Part shown: in pieces, positions 53,505 to 63,575 of the stretch
Layout of the letters: each line of letters starts with the position of its first letter
Position numbering within the stretch: position 1 is the first letter of the stretch
Origin: Acanthochromis polyacanthus
Taxonomy: Eukaryota; Chordata; Actinopteri; Pomacentridae
DNA length: 64,000 nt
Direction of reading: 5' to 3'
Assembly (NCBI RefSeq): GCF_021347895.1
Contig: NC_067132.1
Location: 9,664,995 to 9,728,994 of the forward strand
Position numbers and translations under genes: made by a program
Notes under the pieces: generated by a model
Told to the model about the DNA's origin: nothing
The model's input: only the letters and a program-made list of their open reading frames with translations
Database searches by the model: none

Positions 53505-55470
53505 TTTCAATCAACAATGCAACTTTGTAACAACCAGCAGGACTTCATCTGAAGATATGAAGCTCACCTGGAATCAGTATTTCAAACCTAGACATGTCAG
53601 TGATCAAACTGAATCAAATAAATGTTGTATCAATCGTTTCAGATCCCAAAAAAAGTGAGCTGCACTGAAAGCCAAGGTATATGTCTCACATGTTATGAGA
53701 ATCCTTAAGAGCAACAAACTGAGGAATTATCTCTTCCTCCTTGTTTGTTTTTCTGATTACTGCCAACATGTGGTGCAAGAACTTACATGCTGTGGAGAGA
53801 TACGGGCACAGAAAACACATTGTAGCGGTAGTGAAGCGCAGATAAAGACACCAGTTTATCAGAAAACCAAACCATGCCAGGGTCAGCGATGAAATGCAGA
53901 GGCGCCTGCAGAGATGTTTCATAGGGGTGGAAAGATGGTGCCACAGAAAGCGTTGTGTTGGCATAAAAAAACCAAAAACAAAAATGAATTTCAGGTATTT
54001 TATTATGTTGTTTCACTATAGATGCTAGTTGAAAACGGTGTCAAAATAAGACTGCAATTCACAATCCTTTAGTCTCTACAGTTACTAATTACCAGATGTG
54101 CACAGACCAATACAGCTAAAGTTAGCATCTTGGTTCTCACAGTGACCTCTGTTTAAAGCAGCAGAACAGCCGCTGCAAAGGATTCAAAGGGGAAAAGCTC
54201 AGCTTTAAATAAGACATCCGTTGGTTTATTTATGATTTCTAAAATGAAAATTCTGTCCATGCTTAATGAAAATTTATCGAACTTTATCAAACAACGTGTT
54301 ATCATTGTTACTAAGTGACCCAGTATGTCATTAGTTTAATGAGTAGAGAGGTCACATTCTGTAAGGTATCTATATCCACAATAATGTCACTGAAATTTTC
54401 ACACTTCCATTAAAATAATTTTAAGATGTGATGATGCTCAGGATAAATATGGATAATTCATAATTATTAGTAATGAATGAAGCTACCATTGTGTTTGTGT
54501 GGGTGTGCATGTTGTGCATAAATGTGAACACTTCTCTTCTTTTAGACGCACTTATCGATCCTGCAGATATTTAATAAACTTAGAGGAATTCTTACAAATA
54601 GCTGGAAGCAGCAAACTGAACTTAGATAAATTTCAAAAATTTCAAAAACCAATACTTTTTTTCCTGTCAACTGTCACTAAAGGTATGTAAATTTATAAAT
54701 AGATTTACATTATTAAACTCAAATTTAACTATTATTATAGTAAATAAAAACAAAATCTTTAAAAAACTGAATCTAATTTCACATTAGAGACATAAACTGA
54801 CAATCTATTGTTTTAGCAAAAGAGAAAAATTCAACAGATTTTATTTTGACACTGCAGAGAGGGTGCAAGCTGTTCTCTTTAATGTTCCATGCAATGTAAG
54901 CATAAAGCTTCTCATATGATGCACTTTTGACTCTAGTTTTGGAAATTTCTTCTCCAGATGTGAGTGTGTACACCAAGATACAAGCATTGGATCATGTTAG
55001 ACAGATGTCTCTCTTGCAGGCACAACTTTGAAAAACCCTGCAGTGTTGTGGTTTAAATAAATCACACTCAACAATGTCTGACATTACTTAATCAGTGTCC
55101 TGCTAAACATTATTCTGATACATGCCAAGGTCTGTGCAATTCCTCCAGTGGTGGGGCTGATTAAAGTTTCACTGATGAGATGCATGAGCAGCTGTTACAA
55201 CAGAACTGTGACTTTATATGAATCATGAAGAGCTTTAGGCCATGGAACCCTGCAGTCAAACCTAACTCTGACTAATGCACCAAAACGTGCAAAAATGGAA
55301 TAAGACTTTAAGCCTAAAAACAAACACTGGGATCTGTTCGTGGCTTATATTCTTGTAGCTGGTAGATTGCCATACCTATAAATAAACCAGACATTTTTTG
55401 CACCATCTGAATATTGACATGTAGGAATCACATCATGTCTCTTTCAGTCTGATGTGTTCTTCAGCCTGCA
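53505..55470. other. no recognisable gene or element
   Basis: AT-rich intergenic DNA between the SINE relic and the helicase-bearing TIR element. Confidence 0.5.
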
Positions 55471-55479
55471 GCTCACTGA

Positions 55480-56033
55480 TAACCTGGCAATAGCCAGATT
55501 AATAATTGTGTAGTACTTGATAGTACTCCACAATATCAATCTGGGACCGCTCCATGGAAATCCGTTCGGAGGAAAGAGGCACAGATTGGACAATGCAACA
55601 GTATGTCCCGCCTCTGACAGGCTTGTTTTCAGCCAATCGCGGGATCTTCACAACGAGCGGAGCCAATTGGTAGATTAAACTCTTACCAAAACCCGTAGGT
55701 AAAAAAGCACAAACATCTTTACCATCCAGAAATGCGCAAAGCGCCTCTCGTTGTTCTTCCTTCAAAGAAGTGATAGGAGATTCAGCTAAAACTGACTTAA
55801 TAGCAGCATCTACACGATCGTTGTCCTCCGTTGCCGTGTTTGTTTTGATCTACTGGCGCTTGGTGTCGTCTTCACACCCGGAAATCCCGCCCCACACACG
55901 AATACTGCTGAGTGATTGGCCCGAACCAACTTGGCTCTGTACGGACAGTGAAGGCTGGAGCGGTGCAAGATCCTTTCTTGAGATATTTGTGAACTCACAA
56001 ATGTCGCGAGAAATCAACTTGCTGGCAAGGTTA
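55480..56033. mobile_element. TAACCTGGC-family TIR element with helicase fragment
   Basis: 554 bp with a perfect 9-bp duplication GCTCACTGA (55471-55479 and 56034-56042). Ends TAACCTGGCAATAGCCAGATT and the inverse of CAACTTGCTGGCAAGGTTA are imperfect TIRs. It carries a minus-strand helicase fragment related to the one at 63170-63392, although the two elements differ elsewhere. Confidence 0.88.
55580..55822 (-). pseudogene. RecQ-like helicase fragment in TIR element
   Basis: The minus strand reads VDAAIKSVLAESPITSLKEE, then QREALCAFLDGKDVCA, then FLPTGFGKSLIYQLAPLVVK. The Q motif (KEEQREAL) and Walker A (PTGFGKS) are intact. The frame stays open to 55499, but after KPVRGG it no longer looks like helicase and runs into the element's terminal region. 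No in-frame ATG lies upstream; the frame begins after a stop near 55850. Motif Ia onwards is deleted. The parent was probably a DNA transposon encoding a helicase-bearing protein (inference). Confidence 0.82.
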
Positions 56034-56828
56034 GCTCACTGAGCCTCACTGCTAAACCGTATGTGTTTCTGAAAGCTGAAAGGTCCCATCTGCAGGCTTT
56101 AAGAAGTATTACACCTGGTCCTGTCTTCTCTGCAGGAATCATCCTTGTTTGGATTAAGCCCAGAGCCTTTAATTGCCATGTTTGTGAGGATTGGGCCCAG
56201 CGCACGCTGTGAACACTGACAACGGTGTTAGCACAGTCTTAGCTCTCTGATTTCATGGATTAGCAAATGCTGCCAGCTGCTGTTTTGCATATTCTCTCTG
56301 TCTTGTAATTTTCCGATCCCTGTTAAAACATACTAATGTAGATTTTCTTAGAATACAGACTTACTATGATATTTCACCTCTACCTAAAAATCCCATCTAA
56401 ATTTTGTGAATTGTATATGAGGGTACATGATAGTGATTATTTCAATATTACATGCAATATTTCATTTGTGTACATAGAACATTACTACTTCAGCATCATT
56501 ACGAGTTTTACTTCTTATTTTTCTGTTCTACTTTTGTAAAGCTTTGTTTCCCCAATATTTCATACTTATTAGAGCCAGAGCACTGACAGTGCATAGAACC
56601 CTATTGGAATGCAAGTCATTGTTTTTCACACTAAAGAATCACATTTCTGAGGGCCTAAACATGCTCAAAAACTCATGGAAATTTGCACACACATCAGAAC
56701 TGGAGATTTTTTAAAAATATTTTATGGGACTTGCATATGTGTGTGGAAAAATGGCTCCATAGCGCCACCTGCAGTATTTGTAGCATCAACTATGGACAGA
56801 ACGTTTTACCGACATCACGAGGCATACA

Positions 56829-56931
56829 CACTACTGTTCAAAAGCTTGGGGTCACTTAGAAATGTCCTCATTTTTGAAAGGAAAAGATTTTTTTCAATGA
56901 AGAAATCCAGTCTAGACATTGTTAAACTCTC
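56829..56931 (+). mobile_element. same MITE family, left-end fragment
   Basis: About 100 bp from CACTACTGTTCAAAAGCTTGGGGTCAC to AGTCTAGACATTGTTAA, then homology is lost. Confidence 0.8.
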
Positions 56932-57469
56932 ATAACTGCAGAAATCAAACTCCAATGAATTTCACATTAAAACCAAAATGTGCAGGGCTTAAAATGCAAA
57001 TGTGTCAACAACACCACAGATTCAGCTCAGCTGGAGGACAAAATTAAATGACATTATCTCACAGAAATGCCAGGTGTCACAAAAGAGTCAAACAGGTCAT
57101 GATAACTTATACTCAAAAGGTCAAAGGTCAAATCTGGATGGACATGGATTGTTGGAGACATAAAACAGCAAAGCACTTTATTTGTACAGTACATCTGTAA
57201 AATAAAGTACATATACTGTGTTCTAGCACTGATGCCACAGTCACAGTGCAATTTGAATACAATAAATGAGCAAATTGATTGTCCCTGACTTCTTCTTGAC
57301 ACTGAAAGAGACATGTCAGCCAAGACAACCCAACTGTGTCCTGAGCCTTCAGCATCTCATCCAGATCTCATCCACCAATCACACCTTGTCGTGGTGAAGC
57401 TTTTTCACCATCTCAGCAGCCAAGACCAGAAATTGTACATCGATATTTACCTGCAGCATAAAGAAAGCA

Positions 57470-57836
57470 GGGCTGCACAGTAGTGTAGTAGTTAGCACTT
57501 TTGCCTTGCAGCAAGAAGATCCTTGGTTCAAATCCTGGCCTGGGCCTGGGATCTGTCTGCATTGAGTTTGCATGTTCTCCCTGTGCATGCGTGGGTTTTC
57601 TCCGGGTACTCCGGCTTCCTCCCACAGTCCAAAAATAAGCTGAGGTTAATTGATGATCCTAAAATTGTCCATAGGTGTGAATGTGATTGTTTGTCTGTAT
57701 ATGTAGGCCTGCAACAGACTGGCGACCTGTCCAGGGTGTCCCCTGCCTTCACCCGAGTCAGCTGAGATAGGCTCCAGCACCCCCCGCGACCCCAGTGAGG
57801 ATAAAGTGGTGTATAGAGAATGGATGGATGGATGAG
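57470..57836 (+). mobile_element. tRNA-derived SINE with GGAT tail, boundaries fixed by empty site
   Basis: A full-length copy flanked by GAAAGCA (57463-57469 and 57837-57843). The right arm of the inverted duplication has the uninterrupted target (GAAAAAAGCAAGAAGAAC in inverse), so this insertion happened after the duplication. B-box-like GGTTCAAATCC lies in the head, and the tail is (GGAT)n. Confidence 0.92.
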
Positions 57837-57970
57837 GAAAGCAAGAAGAACATTTTAACCACCAGGGATGCTGTTGGACAAGGTGAAATGTGGAGCCCCA
57901 AGTCACCACTTTGAGATCTAGTTTTAGGTCTTGGCACCACACAATTACAGATGTGAACAACTGTATGTGT

Positions 57971-58042
57971 GGCTCGTTGGTCTAGGGGTATGATTCTCGC
58001 TTTGGGTGCGAGAGGTCTCGGGTTCAAATCACGGATGAGCCC
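57971..58042 (+). tRNA. tRNA-Pro (TGG)
   Basis: A 72-nt tRNA-Pro with acceptor GGCTCGT / ATGAGCC (one G-T wobble) and anticodon loop TTTGGGT (anticodon TGG). The T stem has one mismatch (TCGGG against CACGG), suggesting slight decay relative to the copy at 58994. The nearest T-run is the GGGTTTTCC about 30 bases downstream. It lies in the left arm of a large inverted duplication. Confidence 0.85.
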
Positions 58043-58643
58043 TCACTCTAACATCTGAAGCTCAAGTTGTTGGGTTTTCCAACACAGCCAGGACAAAAGT
58101 AGCACCAATCTCGTCATAGCTAGTCAGATTACCAGTAGCTGGTACAAAGTAATCAAATCAAGACAATGAAAATGATACCATCAACAAATCAATTGTATAT
58201 CTGCAACTGTACTGACATTTGACCACCACATTCTAATCAGTCCACGACTTTCATCCAAGTGAATAAAAGTCAAATCTAAAGAAACCCTCTGAAGATTCCT
58301 GGGATTTTGTGTTATTGGGAATGGGAGGTTCAGACAGACAATTCCAAAACAAAATGCTTGTTTGTCACCGGAGTGGATTATAAACAAGAAATCAGCTGTT
58401 CCATACCAACTATATAGCATACATACAACAAAATATGTCATGTTTTCTGGTGAAGCTGAGAACATTTTAGGATTTATTATCATATCGAGAACACAGCCCG
58501 ATAGCCATATACGTAAAACTGACATTAGGGGTGCTGTTGTATCAGATGAAATGCACAATTCCAAGATTCCACATCACCAGTTTGAATGGTCCAATATTAG
58601 GTCTGAGCAGCACAGAATTGCAGGTATGAACAGCTGCATATGT

Positions 58644-58677
58644 GGCTCGTTGGTCTAGGGGTATGGTTCTCGCTTAG
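58644..58677 (+). pseudogene. 5' half of a tRNA-Pro gene
   Basis: The sequence matches tRNA-Pro from base 1 through the anticodon loop (GGCTCGTTGGTC... to CTCGCTTAG) and then stops abruptly. It is followed at once by the AT-rich palindrome. The 5' flank (CAGGTATGAACAGCTGCATATGT) is shared with other copies, so it was duplicated with flanking DNA and then cut. Not functional. Confidence 0.85.
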
Positions 58678-58685
58678 CGTACAAA

Positions 58686-58855
58686 AAGTTGAATGAAAGT
58701 TGGAATATATTGAATGAAAGTTGGAATATATGGAATGAAAGTACGAATATATATAATGTTCAGATTTTCATTCCATATATTTGTACTTTCATTCAACATG
58801 CATCAACTTTCATTATATATATCAACTTCCATTTAATATATGACAACTTACATTA
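58686..58855. repeat. AT-rich palindrome at the centre of the inverted duplication
   Basis: Repeats of GTTGAATGAAAGTTGGAATATAT on the left side meet inverted copies (ATTCCATATATTTGTACTTTCATTCAAC and related) on the right, centred near 58760. It begins directly after the truncated tRNA-Pro. Such hairpins are typical fold-back or break points. Confidence 0.8.
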
Positions 58856-58993
58856 CTTTGTAATCTTTGGTAATCTGACGAGCTATGACAAGATTGGTGC
58901 TACTTTTGTCCCAGCAGTGTTGGAAAACCCAACATCTTGAGTTTTCCATGAGACATCGATTGTTATTTTTAGATTTCTGTGAGCTTAAAGCGA

Positions 58994-59065
58994 GGGCTCG
59001 TCCGGGATTTGAACCCGGGACCTCTCGCACCCAAAGCGAGAATCATACCCCTAGACCAACGAGCC
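58994..59065 (-). tRNA. tRNA-Pro (TGG)
   Basis: A complete 72-nt tRNA-Pro on the minus strand: acceptor GGCTCGT/ACGAGCC, anticodon TGG, T arm CCGGG-TTCAAAT-CCCGG fully paired, discriminator C. It is the best-preserved copy in the cluster and the inverted counterpart of the gene at 57971. No T4 run lies close downstream; the first is about 70 bases away, in the same GGGTTTTCC motif that follows the other copy. Confidence 0.93.
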
Positions 59066-59722
59066 ACACATACAGTTGTTCACATCTGTAATTCTGTGCT
59101 GCTAAGACCTAAAATTGGATCTCAAAGTGGTGAGTAGGGGCTCCACATTTCACCTTGTCCAACAACACCACTGGTGGTTAAAATGTTCTTCTTGCTTTTT
59201 TCATGCTGCAGTTTAAATATCTACGTACAATTCTCTGGTCTTGGCTGCTGAGATGGAGAAAAAGCTTCACCACGATAAGGTGTGATTGGTGAATGAGATC
59301 TGGATGAGATGCTGAAGGCTCAGGACACAGTTGGGTTGTCTTGGCTGACATGTCTCTTTCAGTGTCAAGAAGAAGTCAGGGACAATCAATTTGCTCATTT
59401 ATTGTATTCAAATTGTACTGTGAATGTGGCATCAGTGCTAGAACACAGTATATGCACTTTATTTTACAGATGTACTGTACAAATAAAGTGCTTTGCTGTT
59501 TTATGCCTCCAACAAACCATGTCCATCCAGATTTGACCTTAAGGTATCATGACCTGTTTGACTCTTTTGTGACACCTGGCATTTCTGTGAGGTAATGTCA
59601 TTTAATTTTGTCCTCCAACTGAGCTGAATCTGTGGTGTTGTTAACACATTTGCATTTCAAGCCCTGCACATTTTGGTATGAATGTGAAACTCATTGTTTG
59701 ATTGAATTGTAGTTTAAAGCAA

Positions 59723-59794
59723 GGGCGTGTCCCGGATTTGAGCTCTGGATCTCTCACACCCTCAGCGAGAATCATTCGCCGAGGCCAATGAACC
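59723..59794 (-). pseudogene. tRNA-Pro pseudogene (AGG position)
   Basis: A 72-nt minus-strand tRNA-Pro relic. The acceptor stem is damaged (GGTTCAT start), U33 is changed to G before the AGG anticodon, and the T stem and loop carry several substitutions (GAGCTC in place of GGTTC-type pairing). The flanking bases resemble the other copies. Unlikely to be transcribed or folded. Confidence 0.85.
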
Positions 59795-59829
59795 ACATGT
59801 AGGTGCCTTCACAGCTGTAATTCTGTCCA

Positions 59830-61160
59830 GCTAAGATCTAAAATTGGACTGTTCAAACTGCCATGTCGTGGCTTCATCATTTTTGTCATAATTAGTGAAT
59901 AAATTCAAACTTAGGTTTCGAGTACGGCTACAACTCTGCTTCTGTCTAATTAAACTTGACTTCTTTGTGAGTTTGAGGCCATTTTATGGTCAAATTAATG
60001 CTGAACACCAAAGTAATGACATTGAGAGTAACAGTATGGTGAGCTTGTGTGTTTGTGAGGGCAAAATACAAAGATTTAAGGTTTAGGACGTCTTTGCCTT
60101 GAAGAAGTTCTTGAGTTTCTTTTTTTGTGAATGAATCCTGATCTTAGTTGAGATACGAGGTATGATGTAAGCGAGTTATTGGTGTCAGCTTAGATCATTC
60201 ATACCATATCTGATGTGACCTTTCACCCACAGATGTTGTGAAAGGACACGTCTCTGTGTCAACAACATGTGTTTTCAGGGCTGACAGAATATTTCAGATT
60301 GTTGATGTGGTATTGCCTCACATTCCATCTCATAAACTGGCACCCTGTCAGCATGATTCGTTCATGTCATGTGAGGTGTTTTGACACAACAATCAAGTCT
60401 AGTTTAGTACTGTACCAAACAATACAAAAAAATGCATTTACAGATAATAGTTTTTTTTGTAGCATTTATTTTGTGCACCTCTTTTTGAGACAGAAAACTT
60501 AAGATCTACTCATATGAACTTTGGCAATATTAAACATAAAATGTACAGTGCAAAAACATAATTTGCTGAAGAAACAGGGTAAAAGAAAATATGTGCAATG
60601 TTTATAGTGTGAAGGTTAACGTGCAAAACAAAGTGAGTGAGATTTGTAGAGAATGGAATATCGTAATGTCTGTGATTAAACTCTACAGGCCGTGAATGTA
60701 GCTTCTTTTTTCCTCTTCATTGTTTATGCTCTGTTTGCAGTGTTTACTTAAGTCTCAAATACAGTGTGTCTGACAGAGTGTGATGAATAAGATTCACTTG
60801 AAATTATAATAAAGAAAACTACTTGTGAGATGTAGTTGGCCACAAGTACACTTGAGATAAAGACCCAACCAACTCAACAGCTAAATTTGTTCTGTTTTTT
60901 TTCATACACTTTTTTTTCATGGTTGTTGACTGAATGTTTTTTATGCATTTTTTATTGTCGTTATAGATAAACTATAGCGATGTCAGTGAGACGTTCAGAA
61001 CAGAATAAGCCAGAGTCCTCAGGAGATCTATTTGAAACACAGTCCTCTTAAATGCAGGTGAGTACAGTTCTATACCCTCATCTCTACCTCTTTGTGTCCC
61101 TTTGATTTAATCACATTATTTCTCTTCTTGTTCAATGCATTTTTTAGTTTTATTGATCGG
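59830..61160. other. no recognisable gene or element
   Basis: Spacer inside the tRNA-Pro cluster. Only chance open frames are present. Confidence 0.5.
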
Positions 61161-61164
61161 ACTG

Positions 61165-61354
61165 ATAGGGCTGCACAGTGGAGTAGTGTGACAGACTGGT
61201 GACCTGTCCAGGGTGTCCCAGGGTGCCCAAGTCAGCTGAGATAGGCTCCAGCACCCCCCCCCCCGCGACCCTAGTGAGGATGAAGCGGTGTAGAGAGAAT
61301 GGATGGATGGATGGATGAATGGATGGATGGATGGATGGATGGATGGATGGATGA
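61165..61354 (+). mobile_element. SINE copy with internal deletion
   Basis: GGGCTGCACAGTGGAGTAG of the head is joined directly to the tail (GACAGACTGGTGACCTGTCC..., GATAGGCTCCAGCACC, a C run at 61252-61264), then a long (GGAT)n array. The promoter boxes are lost. Confidence 0.85.
61300..61353. repeat. (GGAT)n array, SINE tail
   Basis: About 13 GGAT units with one GAAT variant, forming the expanded 3' tail of the SINE at 61165. Confidence 0.95.
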
Positions 61355-61761
61355 TCATACTGGTGTTTCTTTTGTGTTAGTCTGTGATAATGGAGTGGTT
61401 AGAACTCAAGGCACCTGTTGCTCTGCCATTAGCTTAGTTGTGGTTGAAGGTTTTAAATGAGCTGAAACTTGTGTTCACTGGTCAGAGTCACAGGATTACT
61501 TCAGCTCTGTTACAGTTCATACCAAAGAAATTATTACATCTAATTAAATCTGGCACCAACTTTGTTTAACTGAGGTTTCAGTTCAGTATCTACTGTCACT
61601 GTTCGACATTCTGACAGTTTTGACTGTGGCAGACAGAATCCGGTTTATCTGAAATATTATTACTTTGACACAGTAAACAAGACCTGTTCAGAAGACAGCT
61701 CTGTTTGAGATACATTTTTTACAAATATTTTGGTTAGTACATCACTCACAGGTTGAAGGGA

Positions 61762-61833
61762 GGGCTCGTCCGGGATTAGAACCCGGGACCTCTCGCACCC
61801 TAAGCGAGAATCATACCCCGAGACCAACGAGCC
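61762..61833 (-). tRNA. tRNA-Pro (AGG), possibly drifting
   Basis: A 72-nt minus-strand tRNA-Pro with intact acceptor, anticodon (AGG) and T stems. Two normally invariant positions differ: A14 is C, which breaks the U8-A14 tertiary pair, and the T loop reads TTCTAAT rather than TTCAAAT. No T4 terminator is visible in the next 100 bases. It could be a functional variant or an early pseudogene. Confidence 0.8.
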
Positions 61834-62634
61834 ACATATACAGCTGTTCACATCTGCATTTCTGTGTGCAAAGACCTGCAATTGAAGTGTTCAAGGTGGG
61901 GATGTGGCGACTTGGGGCTTCACATTTTATCTGATCCAACAGCACCCTCTGGTGAGGGATTTTATGGATTCACCTTGCTGTGTATTATAACACTGATTCC
62001 CAGAAAGTTTGGCCCCAGAGACATTTGCACATCCTGAAAGTATACACAATGTGCTTGTCCAGGATTTAAATGTGGGATGTTTCACAAATTATCTATAGTT
62101 TTGTAAATGTGCATCGCCGTGGCCCAGCCCTGCTGGTCTTCCCAAATCTTGCTGATAAGTTCCATATTGATTTCAACCTTTACATATCACAGTTGAAGGA
62201 TTTAAGATTTTCGTTTTTGGGTTGTTGATCACACATTCATCCTGTTCCCAGGAAAAGAAGAATTCAAATAATCATTTTATTATTTCTAATCATACTATTC
62301 TCTCTCAATGAGAGACCTCAGCATGTGATTTGTGGATGGAACGTTTACCACCTATTCTTGTGAATGTAGGAATGTTTTGTACTGCAATAGACTCTAGACT
62401 CTAGACTCAAGCGTGGACTGATTAGAATTTGGTGCTCAAATGAAAAAAAGCTGATTTCTTGTTGATATGGTGTTCAAATATCTTCCATTTTATGTGTAGT
62501 ATAGGTTACTCTGTAGCAGCTACTGGGAATTTGACTGGCTATGACAAGTTTTGTGGTACCTTTATCACAGCACAGTTGAGAACACCAGCAGCTTCAGATT
62601 GAAATTAGTTGTTCTGTTTAGATTTCAAAAGTTA

Positions 62635-62706
62635 GGGCTCATCCAGGATTTGGACCTTGGACCTCTCGCACCCTAAGCAAGAATGATACCAATAGACCAA
62701 TGAGCT
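62635..62706 (-). pseudogene. tRNA-Pro pseudogene (AGG)
   Basis: A minus-strand tRNA-Pro relic with acceptor mispairs (GAGCT / GGGCTCAT), an altered D arm (CTATTGGTATC region), a broken anticodon stem (CTTGC) and a weakened T arm. The AGG anticodon is still readable and a TTTT lies just downstream. The 3' flank is shared with the copies at 57971 and 58994. Confidence 0.85.
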
Positions 62707-62992
62707 ACATATCCAGTCATTCACATCTATAATTCCATGCAGCAAAGTGCTGCAATTGAACTGTTAAACTGTGGTGAAAGCTGTATATGTTCCCTTTATA
62801 TGAACCTCCACACTTCATATGTCTGTACAGATTTTCTCTCATCCATGGTAATCCCCTTACCTTCAGCAGAAATCAACTGGACTTCGAGTTTAGATTATCT
62901 CATTCAAGAGGCTTCTTCACTTATAACTCACTGATGAGGAGTTACAGATTTTTAAAGTAGCTTCAGTTTTTCAGTTCACATGCCCATGGCCC

Positions 62993-63575
62993 TAGCCTAG
63001 CCATGCTACACCCATGTTTCTGACGGCACAAGGGTCTCGGGAAGCTCGACGGGGAGGGAGGCGGGCTAAAAGGTTGTCTATCAAATCCCTCTGCAGCAAT
63101 TGGGTAGGTATACAACCAATCAACGCAACGAATAGGCTGACGTAGTTCCGAGAGCACCGGGGGATTGTGGCTAAGTCCCGTTAGCTTCCCAACCAGCGGA
63201 GCCACGGAGCCAACTGGTATATTAAGGATTTGCCATATCCCGTCGGCATAAGTCCAAATACGTCTTTCTTCTCAATGAAACACTTCAGTGCCGTCCTTTG
63301 TTTATCTTTCAAGTTGAATTTTAGCTTCAAATCTTTAAGGGCTGTGGCCAAAGCCGAGTCGAAAGATAACTGTTTATTGTGCGCCGGTTGTTTCTGTCAG
63401 AATCGTCACGCCTCTTTCGTCACTTCGTTACGCCCGCCTTCTGACTCTACACTTCATGGTGATTGGTCCGGCCAGTTTTAGGAGAATCCAGCCTTGAGCC
63501 TTATGGAGGGGAACTAGACCCACCCTGGCAGAGAATTAAATTTGTTGCCGTGGGTTGTCTAGCGCGGCTAGGCTA
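62993..63575. mobile_element. TAGCCTAGCC-family TIR element, copy 2, with helicase fragment
   Basis: 583 bp, flanked by a perfect 9-bp duplication CCATGGCCC (62984-62992 and 63576-63584). Ends TAGCCTAGCCATGCTA and TAGCGCGGCTAGGCTA form TIRs. The middle carries a minus-strand RecQ-like helicase fragment. Its length is close to that of the other copy, but the internal segments differ, so the two are different deletion products of one parent. Confidence 0.9.
63170..63392 (-). pseudogene. RecQ-like helicase fragment in TIR element
   Basis: The minus strand reads SALATALKDLKLKFNLKDKQ, then RTALKCFIEKKDVFGLMPTG, then YGKSLIYQLAP. This gives a Q-motif-like KDKQ and a Walker A (motif I) PTGYGKS of superfamily 2 RecQ-type helicases. 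After QLAP an 8-bp tandem duplication (TGGCTCCG twice) shifts the frame; beyond it LVGKLTGLSHNPPVL continues the alignment to the fragment at 55580-55822. There is no start codon in frame and motifs II-VI are absent. It is a decayed first-exon relic. Confidence 0.8.

Larger units (their letters stand above)
56945..59700. repeat. large inverted duplication carrying tRNA-Pro genes
   Basis: The left arm (about 56945-58165) and right arm (about 59700-58865) are near-identical in opposite orientation. The same open frames, tRNA-Pro(TGG) and flanks can be read on both. The left arm holds a 367-bp SINE that the right arm lacks, and the arms differ by a short block next to the tRNA 3' end. The spacer (58165-58865) holds the half tRNA-Pro and an AT-rich palindrome. 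Confidence 0.9.

Noticed and set aside
57470..57836. GGTTCAAATCC in a tRNA-like context considered as a further tRNA gene
   Set aside because: No cloverleaf can be closed; it is the head of the SINE, shared with the copy at 41815.
57128..59536. Pair of identical open frames (MLKAQDTVGLSWLTCLF...) on opposite strands
   Set aside because: Conservation is explained by the inverted duplication; two frames are open in each arm and neither has a recognisable domain.
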